From NCBI GenBank assembly GCA_036927565.1, contig JAYESD010000001.1, forward strand, positions 251,005,097-251,069,096: a DNA stretch of 64,000 nt, read 5' to 3'. Positions 44,272 through 57,089 of this stretch are shown here, piece by piece (positions within the stretch are counted from its first letter, which is position 1; each line of letters begins with the position of its first letter). The DNA comes from Tuctoria greenei (Eukaryota; Streptophyta; Magnoliopsida; Poales; Poaceae). Below the pieces are notes generated by a model. That model was not told the origin of the DNA, searched no databases, and saw only the letters and a program-made list of their open reading frames with translations. Made by a program: the position numbers and the translations under genes.

Positions 44272-47200
44272 CTATTTCACTACAAATGAATGAAATCGAG
44301 TGAAATCTAGAGGATTTGTGAAAATGTCAACCAATTGATGTTCGATGTCTAAATGGTAAAGCACAATATTTCCTTTTTTCAACATTATCACGTAGAAAGT
44401 GATACCTAATATCAATATGCTTTGTTCGAGAGTGTTGCACGTGATTTTTATCAATGCAAATGACACTAGTGTTATCACAAAACAGCAGAACACTATCTAA
44501 ATCAACCCCATGGTCCTTATGTGTTTGAAAAATCCAAAGAATTTGTGAGCAAGCGCTAGTAGCAGCTACATATTCAGATTCGACCGTGGATTGTGCAACT
44601 AAACTTTGTTTTGTAGAGGACCAAGCAACAAGCGAATTATCAAGAAGATGACAAACATCCGAAGTACTTTTCCTATCAATCCTACAACCTCAAAATCAGC
44701 ATCAAAAAAGCTTTCAAAGTAACGGTTGAGAAAGATGGAAGAAAAATGTCAAATTCTTGAGTACATGTAAATATCTGATTATCCTTTTGACGGCTTGATG
44801 ATGTGAAGCGCGTGGAGAAGCTTGAAATCGTGCACAAAGACATACGTTGAATTTTATGTTTGGGCTTTATGTCATGAGGTACAAAAGAGACCAAATCATG
44901 CTTTGATATTCTTTTTGATCAACGGGTTCACCCACTTCATCAAGTTAAAGTCATTGTTGTTCCCATCGGTGTTCGAAGTGGCTTGCTATTTTCCATGTTG
45001 AAATGCTTAAGGAGATCTTCCGTGTACTTCTTTTGATTCACAAAGGTTCCCTCCTTAGTTTGCTTAATTTGCAGTCCTGAAAAGTACATGAGTTCTCTCA
45101 TCATACTCATCTCAAATTCTGAATACATCATAGATGAAAACCTGGACACAAGATCACGAGGAGCACAACCAAAGATAATATCATACACTTGAACGAATAA
45201 TGAGTCATTGTCATGCTTAAGCACAAAAAGATCTTTATCTACTTTGCCCTTGGTAAACCCCTTTTCAAGTAAGAATGATTTTAACCTATCATACCATGTT
45301 CTAGGGGCTTGTTTAAGACCATACAAAGCATTGGACAGTTTGTAAACATGATTAGGAGAAACTGGATTTTTAAAACTGGGTGGCTGCTTATCATGAACCT
45401 CTTCATCTATGTATCCATTAAGAAAAGAACTTTTGACATCCATTTGATATAACTTGAAGCCTTTAGATGCAGCAAATGCTAATAAAATTCTTATGGCTTC
45501 AAATCTAGCAATAGGAGTAAAAGTTTCATAAAAATCTTGACCTTTATATGTGTAAAACCTGGAGCAACCAACCTTGCTTTGTTCCTAACCACAAGCCCAT
45601 CCTCACTTAGTTTGTTTTTAAACACCCATTTAGTTCTAATTAATGTGTGATCTTGAGATGGAGGTACAAGTTTCCAAACATTATTTCTATCAAAATTTTC
45701 TAACTCTTCTTGCATGGCAATAATCCATGAGTGCGTATGACATATCTTTGAGTTCAAAAGAATCAAAAAAAGCAGAATGAGCATGAGAGTTTGGATCAAA
45801 AAATCTGGACCATGTGACTCGTTCATGCAAGCTTCCAATAATTTGTTGTGGGGGATGGCTTTTGAGGATCCAGAGGGGAGTAGACACTTCACAAGCTTCT
45901 TATTTTTCATGTTGATCACAAATCAATGAGCTTGTGACTTGAGGACGATCTGGACCAGCAATGGTGGTCGTTGGTGCTGGTTGTGAATAAAAATCGGGAG
46001 CTGGACGATGTCATTAGCTGCTAAAATTTCGGGCAGCACCACCACTTTTTCCTCACCTTTAATGAAAATACTCTTCCCCTATGGATATGCTGCTTGACAT
46101 TCATAATTAGGGCTAGTACTGGGTTAGCTTCATCAAAAGAAATTTCACGAGTCTCCATAATTTTGTTCGTGTTAAATAAAAGCACATGGTAGCCTAGAGT
46201 ATGAGGTGGATAACAAAGAAACATGCCATCAACAGATCTAGCTTCAAATTTATCAAGATTACCATGTTTCTTAACAAAGCATATGCATCCAAAGACCCTA
46301 AAGTGTGTGACACTAGGCCCATGACCAAAACGAAGCTCATATGTGACTTTTTCTAGCTTAGCACGCAAGAAAACTTGATTTGAAACATAACAAGTGGTTG
46401 CAATTGCATCAGCCCAAAATTTTCTAGGAGTATTATATTTAGACCATAGTCCTAGCCATCTCAACTAAGGTTCTGTTCTTTCTCTTTACAACACCATTTT
46501 GTTGAGGTACATATTGTGAAGAAAATTGATGTTCTATTCTATTTCAATACAAAAGTGATCAAATGATTGGTTTTTAAATTCATTGTAATTATCACTTCTA
46601 ATTGCTTTTAAAGATCCTGAGTGATCAAGTAAAAGTCTAAGAACTAAACTTCTAAAGTGATTAAAAGCTTCATTCTTAGAGGCCATAAAGTAAACCCAAG
46701 AGTATCTAGAATAGTTATCAACAATTACAAGCACATACCACTTACCTCCAAAAGATTGAACACGTGAGTGACCAATGGTGTCAAGGTGTAAAAGTTGTGC
46801 CGGTGTTGTTGTCATGTTTATTGTGAGTGGAGCATGTGAACCTACAACCATTTTAGCATGTCTACAAGAAGAGCAAACAATTTCTTTGCCTCCTTTAAGC
46901 TTAGGCAGCTCACGTATGCAATCAACAGCACTAACACGTGTGAGATGATCAAAGCCCACGTGACCAACTCTATGATGCCAAAAATATAAGTCTTTTGATT
47001 CATTAGCAACTAGACACCTATGCTGAGAAGATGCTATGTCAAATTCAGTTTTAAAAATCTTCCAAAACAAGACATGTTATACAAAAGCTCACCATTTGAA
47101 TCTACAACCTTGCAGCAATTTTTAGTGAAAACAATTTCAAGATGTTTACCTAGCAATTCTAAAACAGAGAGCAAGCTGTATTTCAAATTTTTGACAAGTG

Positions 47201-47290
47201 CTACGTCTTTCGAAGTGTAGTGATTATTAAGTCTAACCGAACTCTTAGCAATTATAGGAGTTGAAAAATTATCGGCAAAATTTCCAACCT
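44272..47290 (-). pseudogene. pol: Copia pol, copy B side: integrase, RT, RNase H
   Basis: Read from high to low coordinates: GAG-pre-integrase (47290-47034), integrase with HHRVGH/CSSC zinc region and aspartates in LDTIGHSRV and RSDNYNEF (47070-46534), integrase C-terminal part (46464-46021, FWADAIATTCYVSNQVF, HFRVFGCICFVKKHG). RT follows: the N-terminal part (45919-45491, TKWVFKNKLSEDG) and core (45443-44940, MDVKSSFLNGYIDEEV, LYGLKQAPRTWYDRL). The catalytic YVDD is changed to VYDI. RNase H (44930-44272) retains a short C-terminal piece. The pieces fall in at least four frames, so the gene is long dead. Copy A holds only the integrase part in this window. Confidence 0.87.
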
Positions 47291-49670
47291 TTTTTGTTAA
47301 GGCCGCACTAGCGGCAGCCCGAAAAGAGATGCAGAACCACAGTAAGGATGCATCACGTATCATTCATGCAAATCATTAGCTGTAGGAATTAGCCTGTCAG
47401 CACAAAAAAGGACAATGGCATGCCATGACCAAACCTGAGCAGCCTCGATGCATTCTATGTATAAACCAACCATGCAAAAATAGCAGGAAAGTACTACCAC
47501 CAAGAAAGCAGGCACGAAGCAGCACACTCACAATTACCCTAATGGCATCGAGGCATTCAGAATCACCAAAAGAAAAGAAAAAAACATGGAATCTGTCACC
47601 ACCCTGGCCCCAAATCATCCTTGGCACCCATTCCAAATGAAACAAAGAAATTGAAGTTCTGTCCTATGAGCAACCCAAAAATTAAATCCCCGCTTTGTGA
47701 TCAAATAAATGAGGACAGCTATAATCTAGCTCAAAATAGCTGTCTGCATCATAATACATGTCGGTCTAAGTTGACATAAAATTTCCATGTTTTAGTGAAC
47801 GTCGGTTAATCATCTGGTTGGCATTGAACATATAATTACTGACCTTCAACCTCCATCCAAGCTTCTACTCTCTCTGTCTGACCTGATTCTCTCACTTATG
47901 TTGGTCACCCTACCCCTTCCCCTAGTCGGTCAGCTCGAACTTGTTACAAAGCAGCTTGTTTGAAAAGCTGGTGGAAAGCAGTGCTTATGTCTTGCTTTTA
48001 GTTCATTCTGAGAAGCAGCTGAACTAATAAGCTTTTACAGAAGCTTCCCATTTGGCACACCCTCAACTTATTTTTATGAAGAACCTGCAGCAGAAGCTAT
48101 GCCAAACAGGGCCTAAAGAGGTTCCCCACCGTTGCCCCCTCCCACCTCAAACTCCCCCACCTCACACCATTCTCTAGCCGTGCTCTTTGTGGGATCAGTA
48201 CCACTCCCCTATCTTCTTTGTTATCTCTTCCGCTACTACCTTCAAGCTGACCTACTACCTCTAGAGTCTCCTTCTATGGTTGGAGCTCGTGGATCTAACA
48301 CAAAAACCCAACCTTCTAAAACATCAATGAGTTTGTTTGTCAAATTAAATCACCTCTGATTTAAACAGACTAAAATCAGAGGTGATTTTAACTGATTTAA
48401 AGTTATAATTTACCAAAATAAAATATTGAAAATCCACCAACGATTTGAAGTACCGAAGCCCGTGGAAAATCATTGAAATGCAGAATTTGCAGCGTAGGAT
48501 GGGAGAGATCTCACCTCGAGCGGCTCCTTGAAGCAGCATGGTGGTGGGTTGGGGTGGACAGCTGTCTGATTGATCATGTACAGACATTAGTGATGTATTT
48601 AAATATTGTTTCTTTAACATAACAATTGTTTGATGTCTAGATATTAAGAAAAAAGTAAAATGTTAAACATAGAAAAATAACTAAAGTTGACTTATAACTT
48701 TTGCAACTTTGAGCTCCTAATACAAATGAGCATATTTTTTACATAATAAGAACGTCACACACAAACACACACACACATACACACACAAACACATGCGCGC
48801 ATACACATAGTTTCAAAAAAAAAATTGAGGAAGATGAGGTAAAAGTTCCAACAATTTGAATGAGGTTGCAAGAATCCAACAAGAATGCGATTTTTTAAGC
48901 AAAAAAACTTTTTTCCTTAGGAAGCTTAAATGCCTAAACAAAGTGTAAATTTCCTTAATATGACTTATAAGATGAAAAAAGGCAATTGATCGTTGTTGAA
49001 CTAATATATGATAAATATATGTAGAAACATGAAATCCACATATTTTGGAATATAATTTTGAAACAAACTTGAATGTAATCTTAGGGGGGGGGGGGGGCAA
49101 GTATCATTTGGGAATACCAAAAGGTTATGGTGAGAAGAGAATAAAGACGATGTATCCAAGACAAAATACATATGGTTATAAACTTACTAATGGATACAAA
49201 TACGAATAATTACCTCTGTCATCATTAGTTTCTTTGACATGTCAAGAGATAACATAGATCAAATGTTACGAATATGATGAAATCTTTTCTAACAATAAAA
49301 ACATTAGAGTCCAAACTATATATTCATATAAATAATGACCGTCACAAGGTTTGTAGTTAGAGTATGTGTGAGGTTTTAATAGACAACACAATTTTCATGT
49401 TGCAACTGTTAGGAAACATTTAGATATCGACAATAGGGAACAAAAGGATAGTTTGCTGTTTTTCAACATTAGCAAAAGAAGTGTGCAACGGTTAGATTTA
49501 GAATCACTTGTTAAATTTCTATTTTGCAACAATTAGGCAATAGTTAAATGTGAGGAATGGAGGAATAGTTGATCATTTAAACATAGATCTAAGTTATAGA
49601 TCATTCAATATCATTAACTAGAACTAATACACAAACCTACAACAATTGTTGTCCTAACATTATCAGTTGT
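47284..49670. repeat. Non-coding repeat module (i), copy B
   Basis: Counterpart of 894-3278, including the MITE-like segment (about 47936-48122), the CA tract (about 48758-48810) and a longer G run (about 49085-49097). It continues directly into the hairpin core because the solo LTR is absent. No gene seen. Confidence 0.8.
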
Positions 49671-49950
49671 CTAACTCGATAGGAAAACAATGCTAGTGTC
49701 TCCTGTTGGAACATTGACTGTTAAGGTGTTGCTCGATCACATGTAACTCTGCAGGATATTGTCCAACTTTAGCAAGTAGTTTTTAAGGGCTTTTTGGCCA
49801 TGATTTCAAAATCCATAATGTTGTCTAATTCCCTTGACTAGAGAAAATGAGTCGTTATAGGATGAGGAGGAGAGGGTGAATTTTATTGCTAGGACTACTT
49901 AAAAGTCTAGAACTAAAAGGTGCTCTTTAGTTCAGGATGACGATTGTTAT
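48677..49950. repeat. Left arm of giant inverted repeat, copy B (uninterrupted)
   Basis: Its reverse complement is 50005-51290. Matching blocks span the whole arm: 'ttataacttttgcaactttgagctcc' types at the outer end, the 'gtgaggaatgga' block in the middle, and actcgataggaaaac and taagggctttttgg towards the loop. The loop is 49951-50004. Confidence 0.85.
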
Positions 49951-50004
49951 CCAAAACATCTCAACAAAAAAGACTCCTTCCTAACTGATGCAAATAATGT
50001 TTGT

Positions 50005-51290
50005 ATAGCAATCTTCATCCCGAATAAAGACCACCTTCTAGTTCTAGGCTTTTAAGTATTCTTGGCAACAAAATTCACCCTCTCCTCCTCATCCTATACA
50101 AACTCATTTTCTGTTGTCAATATAAGCATTAGACAACATTATGGATTTTCAAATCATGACCAAAGAGCCCTTAACAACAACTTGCTAAAGTTGGTCAATA
50201 TCTTGTAGAGTTTCATGTCATCGAACAACGCCTTAACGTTATTTTTCAAACAGGAGATGCTAGCGTTGTGTCCCTATCGAGTGAGACGACTGACAATATA
50301 AGGACAACAATTGTTATAGTTTTGTGTATTAGTTGTAGTTAATGATATTGCAGGATCTATAACTTAGATCTATACTTAAATCAACTATTCTTCCATTCCT
50401 CACATTTAAATGTTGCCTAATGGTCGCAAAATAGAAACTTAACATGGATTTTAAATCTAACCGTAAATCAAATATTTTGCTAATGTTGGAAAACACCAAG
50501 CTATCCTTTTTTCCCTGTTGAGGATATCTAAATGTTGCCTAACAATTGCAACACGGAAATCATGTTCTCTATTAAAACCTCACACATATTCTAACTACAA
50601 ACCATTTGATGATCATTATTGATATGAATATATAGTTTGAACTCTATAATGTTTTTCATTATTAGATAAGATTTCATCACATTCGTAACATTTGATCTAT
50701 GTTAACTTTTAACGTGTCCATGAAAGTAATGATCATAGAGGTAATTATTGGTATTAGTATCCACTAGTAACTTTGTGATCATTTGTGTTGTCTCTTGGAC
50801 ACATTGGTTTTATTGTCTTCTCACAATAACCTTTTAGTATTCACAAATGATACTTGCTCCCCTCCTCGTTAGCTTACATTCAAGTTGTTTCAAAATTATA
50901 TTCCATGATATGTGGCCTCCATGTTTCTACATATATTTCTCATATGTTACTTCAACCACAATCAAATTCCATTTTTGCATCTTATAAGTCATATTCAGGA
51001 AATTTACACTTTGCTTAGGCATTTCAGCTTTCTAAAAAAAATTTTGCTTAAAAAATCGCATTCTTGTGGGATTCATGCAACCTCATTCAAGTTGTTCGAA
51101 CTTTTACATCAGATTCCACTATTTTTATCTATGAAAGTGTGCGTGTGTGTGTGTGTGTTTGTGTGTGTTTGTGTGCACGCGTGTGTGCGCGTGTGAGCAT
51201 GTGTGATGTTCTGATTATGTAAAAAAATATGCTCGTTTTTATTAGGATCTCAAAGTGGCAAAAGTTGTAAGTCAGCTTCAGTTATTCTTC
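50005..51290. repeat. Right arm of giant inverted repeat, copy B (uninterrupted)
   Basis: Partner of 48677-49950. It carries the (GT)n tract at about 51139-51212 opposite the left arm's (CA)n. The empty gypsy-1 target ATGAT is at 50342-50346. Confidence 0.85.
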
Positions 51291-51392
51291 TCATCTACTT
51301 TTGTTGTGTGATAGTTTTCTCATGAAAAAAGGATATCATAAAAGCATTATTATACCTGTTAATCTAATGTTATACTTAACTAAAGAAAAGGT

Positions 51393-51636
51393 TTGTCAAA
51401 GTGGTGTATCTCTCATGGTCGTTACCACCGAGAAGTTGTTGAAACATGTGGAAATCTGAGTTTCGCTCATCTTCCTCTACTACGAGGGTACCTTTGTTGT
51501 ACCTTGCAAATGATGTTATGCAGAATGCCATGAAAGAAAGTAGTGGATACATAACTGTACTCATGAGGGTCATCCTTGCTAGCCTCAATGAAGTTTTCAA
51601 CAACGGTGATGATTATGGATGGAAGGTTGTAAAACG
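51393..51636 (+). pseudogene. Captured CID-domain gene fragment, copy B
   Basis: Same fragment as 20869-21112, with RVPLLYLANDVMQNAMKES and LNEVFNNGDDYGWKVVKR conserved. The internal stop and the frame change are shared, so they predate the duplication. The sequence after it (51637-51880) repeats the 'catgtacaaacattag' segment also found near 2185, 21170, 22705 and 53235. Confidence 0.75.
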
Positions 51637-51882
51637 GTCTATATGTATATCATACTCATATGTATTCTTTAAAGCAGTTACTCTTTTATCATGTACAAAC
51701 ATTAGTGATGTATTAAAACATTGTTTCTTGAACATACCAATATTTGCATGTCTAGATATTATGAAAAAGCTAAAATTTTGAACATAGGAAAATACCTGAA
51801 GCTGACTTATAACTTTTGCCATTTCGGGCTCCTAATATAAATGAGCATATTTTTTTAGATAAAAAGAACATCACACAGATAA

Positions 51883-51905
51883 ACACACACACACACACAC
51901 ACATA

Positions 51906-51938
<33 letters not shown>
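51883..51938. repeat. CA microsatellite, copy B
   Basis: Two (CA)n runs split by taga, the counterpart of 21359-21411 with a slightly longer second run. Confidence 0.9.
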
Positions 51939-52121
51939 TTCATAAAAAAAATACAGCAATGTGAGGTATAAGTTCCAACAACTAAATCAACACCAGACCG
52001 GAATCCACTCAGAAATCATTTCCTACCTCAGCCGAATCATCACTGAATGCCAAGGACTACTCTATAGTTCCTAAAGAAAGCTAACAACAGTCCAATCTAA
52101 GTTCCTGAAAACAAAGAATCC

Positions 52122-54055
52122 AACCCTTTTGTTAAGATCGCACTATTGGCAGCCCAAAAAGTGATGCAGAGCCAGTATAAGAGATGCGGCATGTCTCGTT
52201 CATGCACATTATGAGTTGCTAGAGTTAGCCTGCCAGCACCAGAAAGGACAACGGTATGCCATGATCAAAGCTGAGCAGCCATGATGCGTTCTACATATAA
52301 ACCAACCTTCCAACAACGGTAGACAAGTACTACCACCAGTAAAGCAGGCGCGAAGAAGCATACATACAATTACCCTAACGACATTGATGCATTCACAATC
52401 ACCAAAAAGAAAAGGAAAAACATGGAACCGGTCACCACCCTGGCCCCGAATCATCCTTGGCACCCGCACCAACTGAAACAAGGAAATCAAAATTCAGTCC
52501 TATAAGCACCCCTAATAAGAAATACTTCCTCTTTTATGAAATAAATAAGGACAGGTAATCTAATTCAAAATTGCTGTCTGCATCATAATACATTTCTGTT
52601 TTTCAATTGATTTAAATTTCTAATTTTTTAGTGAATGTCACTTAACCATCTGGTTGGCATTGAACTGATAATTAATGACCTCCAACTTGCATCCAAACTC
52701 CTATCTCTATCTGTCACATGATTCTATCACCTAAGTTGGTCACCCTACCCCCTTCCCCCAGTCGTTCTCAACAAGTTCGCCATCGTTCCCCCCTCCCACT
52801 ATAGAATCCCCCACCTCCCACCATTCTTTGGCTGGTATCTTTGTGGGATCCATACCGCTCCCCTGTCATGTTTTTGTTATCTCTTCCGCTACTACTGTCG
52901 AGCCGACCTACTACCTCTAGATTCTCCTTCTATGATCATAGTTTGTGGAGCTCATGCAAAACCCCACCTTCTAAAACATCAATGAGATTTTTTTTGTCGA
53001 CTTAAATAACCTCTGATTTAAACAGACTGAAACCAAAGGTAGTTTCAACTGATTAAAAATTATTACTTACCAAAATAAGATGATTGAAATCCCACTAGTG
53101 ATTTGAAGGATTAGAGCCCACAAAAAATCATTGAAATACAAATTTAGCTGCGTAGAAGGGGAGATATCTCACCTTGGAGCGACGCCTTGTAGCAGCATGG
53201 GGGAGGGGCGCAGCGGTTGTCTGATTCATCATGTACATACATTAGTGATGTATTAAAACATTGTTTCTTTAACATAAAAATCGTTGGATGTCCAGATATT
53301 ATGAAAAAGGTAAAATGTTGAACATAGAAAAAAATACCTGAAGCTGACTTATAACTTTTGCAACTTTGAGCTCCTTATACAAATGAGCATACTTTTTACA
53401 TAATAAGAACATCACACACAAACACACGCGCGCGCGCGTGCACACATACACACACATAGTTTCATAAAAAAGTTGTTGAATGTGAGGTAAAAGTTCCAAC
53501 AACTTGAATGAGGTTGCAAGATTCCCACAAGAATGCGATTTTTTAAGCGAAAAAGTTTTTTCCTTAAGAGGCTGAAATGCCTAAACAAAGTGCAAATATC
53601 CTAAATATGACCTATAAGATAAAAAGGGAATTGATCGTGGTGCAAGTAATATATTATAGTTATATGTAGAAAAATGAAATCCACATATCATGGAATATAA
53701 TTTTGAAACAACTTGAATGTAATCTAGGGGGGGAAGCAAGTATCATTTGGGAATACCAAAAGGTTATTGTGAGAAGACAATAAAGCCGATGTATCCAAGA
53801 GACAATACATACTGTTAGAAAGTTACTATAGATACTAATACCAATAATTACCTCTATCATAATCACCTTCTTGGTCATGTTAAGAGATAACGTAGATCAA
53901 ATGTTACAAGAATGATGAAAGCTCATCTAATAATAAAAAACATTAGAGAGTTCAAACTATATATTCATATAAATAATGATTGTCACAAGGTTCATACTTA
54001 GAATGTTTGAGGTGTTAATAGAGAACACAATTTTCATGTTTCAACTATTAGGCAA
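52122..54055. repeat. Non-coding repeat module (ii), copy B
   Basis: Counterpart of 21594-23530. The CA/CG tract at about 53423-53455 has a longer CG run (acgcgcgcgcgcgtgc) than copy A. No gene seen; it ends at the gypsy-2 LTR. Confidence 0.8.
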
Positions 54056-54904
54056 TGTCGGTACCCTACGTACCGGGCATCCCACGACACCGCAAGAAGT
54101 GCAAGAAAGTTCCACCTGTCATAGTCGAAGGCCCTTGGAGGTCTCACATGTCACGTTGTACCGGACCCGCTCACCTCACATGGCTAGCTCCTGGGTTAAC
54201 ATGTATAAAATAAGACCGGAACAAAACTCCCAACCAAGGGAAGCTCCGGCGACTACACGTGTACAACAGCCCCGGACCTAGCCCTCGTCAGAGAGGAGCT
54301 CCGGCATCGACACGTATACAGCGACCCTGGACTTATCCTCCCGCAAGAGAAAGCTCCGGATCTGTCACGTGTGGATCATCCGGACCTTCATTGCCAACAG
54401 AAATACGAGCAGATCATGTCTGTTACAAGCATTCAAGGACAGTTAAAGCAACAATTACAAGGTCTGATAATGTGTAGTTAATGTCATATTAATGACACAC
54501 GATAAGTGCACGATTAATAGGGTAACGCTGCCATGAAGGCACGTTACCACACTATTAATTATACTTAATACCCATCAGACAGTGTATTAGGTCATTAAGC
54601 CTGCCAGGGCCACATGTCGGGCCAGGCCAGCTTTGTAACGGTCGGTCCTTAGAACTATAAAAAGGTTGCACCGCACAAATATCGGACGATCTGATCTGAT
54701 TCGACCTGATCCAAGCGAATGCACTCGCTCAATACAATTACACAAACCCCGTGGAGTAGGGTGTTACACTCAGGCGGCCCGAACCACGTAAATCTCTGAG
54801 GTCATCATCTTGATCTTGATCTTTGCGTGCCCCAACGATACAAGAAACTCCGCGGGCTGCTTCTCAGCGGGTCCGGGGGAAGTGTCGTATCAAACACTTC
54901 GACA
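54056..54904 (+). repeat. gypsy-2 5' LTR, copy B
   Basis: 849 bp, same ends as copy A (TGTCGG...GACA). TATA box at 54656-54664. Confidence 0.9.
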
Positions 54905-54906
54905 CT

Positions 54907-54924
54907 TGGTGCGCCAGGTAGGGG
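54907..54924 (+). other. Primer binding site of gypsy-2, copy B
   Basis: TGGTGCGCCAGGTAGGGG, one C-to-T change from the site in copy A. Confidence 0.8.
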
Positions 54925-54955
54925 GGCAGAAGCGGCGCAATCCTGAGATCACAAC

Positions 54956-57089
54956 ATGGTGAATTCAGCTGCTAGATCTTCCAATGGCAACCACGCTGGA
55001 CAACCTGCTGGATGCAATCCCTCCAACGTCTAACAACCAACAGGTGTCGTTGTTCCAGCAGTTGCTGTGGCACCACAACCATTATCTGTTCCAGCAACAA
55101 TGTTGGTCAACACGATGAAGCATCTGTGTCGATCACTGCATCGACAAACAACAACCCCGAGCATGTGCTCATTGTTGTGCGAGCTCTTCTACAATGCCTA
55201 CTGCCTCCTGGTGCACCCCAGGGTGCTATGGAGTAGTGGAAGGCTGATGTTGACCATCTGGTCGCAGCTGCGGCTGCAGGCATCAGCGGTCAAGGTCCTC
55301 TCCCTTCGGGGGAAGCACCTTCACAACGATGGATCATGTACGGCCGACTTGGTCCGCAAGTCTCAAAACAGAGGAGATGTGCTACATCTCAGCAGGTGAC
55401 TTCGTTACCTCTCGGGGTACGACGCACCCACATGATTACCAGGATTCCGAGTCATGACCTGCGGTCAGAACTGGATCGCCGTTACCGGCAACAAGATGGT
55501 GGTGTCCACATTGAGTGCGCTCGCGAGAGGCGAGAAGCTCAGGACAACCTTGCTCCTCAAGGAGTAGGAGGAGGCTGTTCTGCCCTGGCCATGCACTTAT
55601 GTATGGTCTGGTGGCCACAGAAGTTTCGGCCTCACTTATCGGAGAATTTTGACGGGACTGTCAACCCCGCTGAATTTATTCAAATCTACTCTACTGCCAT
55701 ACTAGCAGCGGGGGGTGATGAGGCTGTGATGGCCAATTACTTCCCGGTGGCTTTAACTAGGACTGCAATGTCCTGGTTCACGATTCTTCCACCCGACTCC
55801 ATTAATAGTTGGGCGGAGCTATGCCAGCAATTCACTGCCAACTTCGGGAGCTCCTACACCCGACCCGACACTGAACTGGACCTGTTTGCCGTAAAGCAAA
55901 CATCGAGGGAATTGCTACGATCCTTCATCCAACGGTTCTTTCAGGTACGGAATACCATTCCTTCAATCTCGAGCTACTCTGTTATTGTTGCATTCAGACA
56001 GGGTGTTTGAGATAAGAAGATGCTAGAAAAGCTGGCCATTAAGGAAGTTACCAGTGTCACGAAACACTTCAGCCTAGCTGACAAATGTGCTATAGCTGCG
56101 GAGGGCCGTGAAATGCATTCCAAGCAAGCTTCGGAGGCTAACCAGAAGACCTCCAAAACTGAAGCTGCTACCTCCAGTAGTGGCAAGAAGAAGAAGAAGC
56201 CCAACGACTAAAAGAAGCCGTCAGTCGGTGCTCCAGCTGCTTCTACTGCAGCTCCTGGAAGCCGGGGCCACGCCCCGAGAAGCGACCTCGACCGTCATCA
56301 GAAGACGACAACAGTTTCAAAGCATGGTGTCCAATCCAGAAGACGAACCGACACAGCTTGGAAGAGTGTCGGGAAGTCCAGAACCTTGCCGAGCGCTACA
56401 ACAAGCGTCGGGAGGAAGCTCCTTTCCGTCAAAGGGAAGGAAAACAAAAAGTTGGCGAAGCTCCGGGTGAAGAGGAGCTAGGTTTCCAGGACCCCAAAAA
56501 GGTCTTGAAAGCCTTCTACAACACTGTCGACGACTCCGACGTTTCTGACAACGAACATCGGAAGACCTTGAACACCATCTATGGTGGTTCTTGGAACATC
56601 ACCTATCGCTGCATCCTGAAGACAATGCGGCGGGACATGGCCATGGTAGCTCCCACTACTAAGGCAGAACCACATCGGAAGTGGATGGATACACCAATCA
56701 TTTTTGATACTTCGGACTGCCCCCGAAACATGATCGAGGCTGGTCAACTACCATTGATGGTGTCACCCACCATTATCAATATCCAAATCCACCATCTCAT
56801 GGTGGACGGAGGTTCTGGGCTAAACCTCATAAGCTTCGAAGCTTTCGTTAAGTTTATGCTCCGGCCTTGGGACCTTCACCCATCCCGACCTTTCTCCAGA
56901 GTAGGTCCGGGAACCATTACTCCTCTTGGTTCCATTACACTCTCAGTGACCTTTGGGACCCGGGAGAACTACAGAACAAAGAAATTGATCTTTGACGTCG
57001 CGCAGATAAGTCTGCCTTTCAATGCCCTTTTGGGTAGGCCAGTTTATACAAGTTTATGGTTGCTGCCCATTATAGTTATTTGGTATTGA
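54956..57089 (+). pseudogene. gag: gypsy-2 gag and protease, copy B
   Basis: Start ATG at 54956 as in copy A. The gag fold is open from 55336 to a TGA at about 56008 (CGA in copy A), then to a TAA at 56209. A one-base deletion near 56265 (gccggggcc against gccgagggcc in copy A) changes the frame. From 56358 the frame is open through the protease to TGA at 57087-57089. The catalytic motif VDGGSGLNLISF is intact and LLGRPV marks the end of the domain. The stop lies 34 nt beyond the first methionine of the pol frame, the same overlap as in gypsy-1. Confidence 0.88.

Larger units (their letters stand above)
41617..47290 (-). mobile_element. Ty1/copia SIRE-like element, 5' truncated (copy B side)
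   Basis: Minus-strand element with a 3' LTR (41617-43183), a polypurine tract, a 3' region, and pol from RNase H back to the pre-integrase domain. It ends at about 47290 against module (i); protease, gag and the 5' LTR are absent. The aagggggagatta tract and integrase/RT sequence fit the SIRE/Maximus group, to which maize Opie and Ji belong. Confidence 0.8.
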
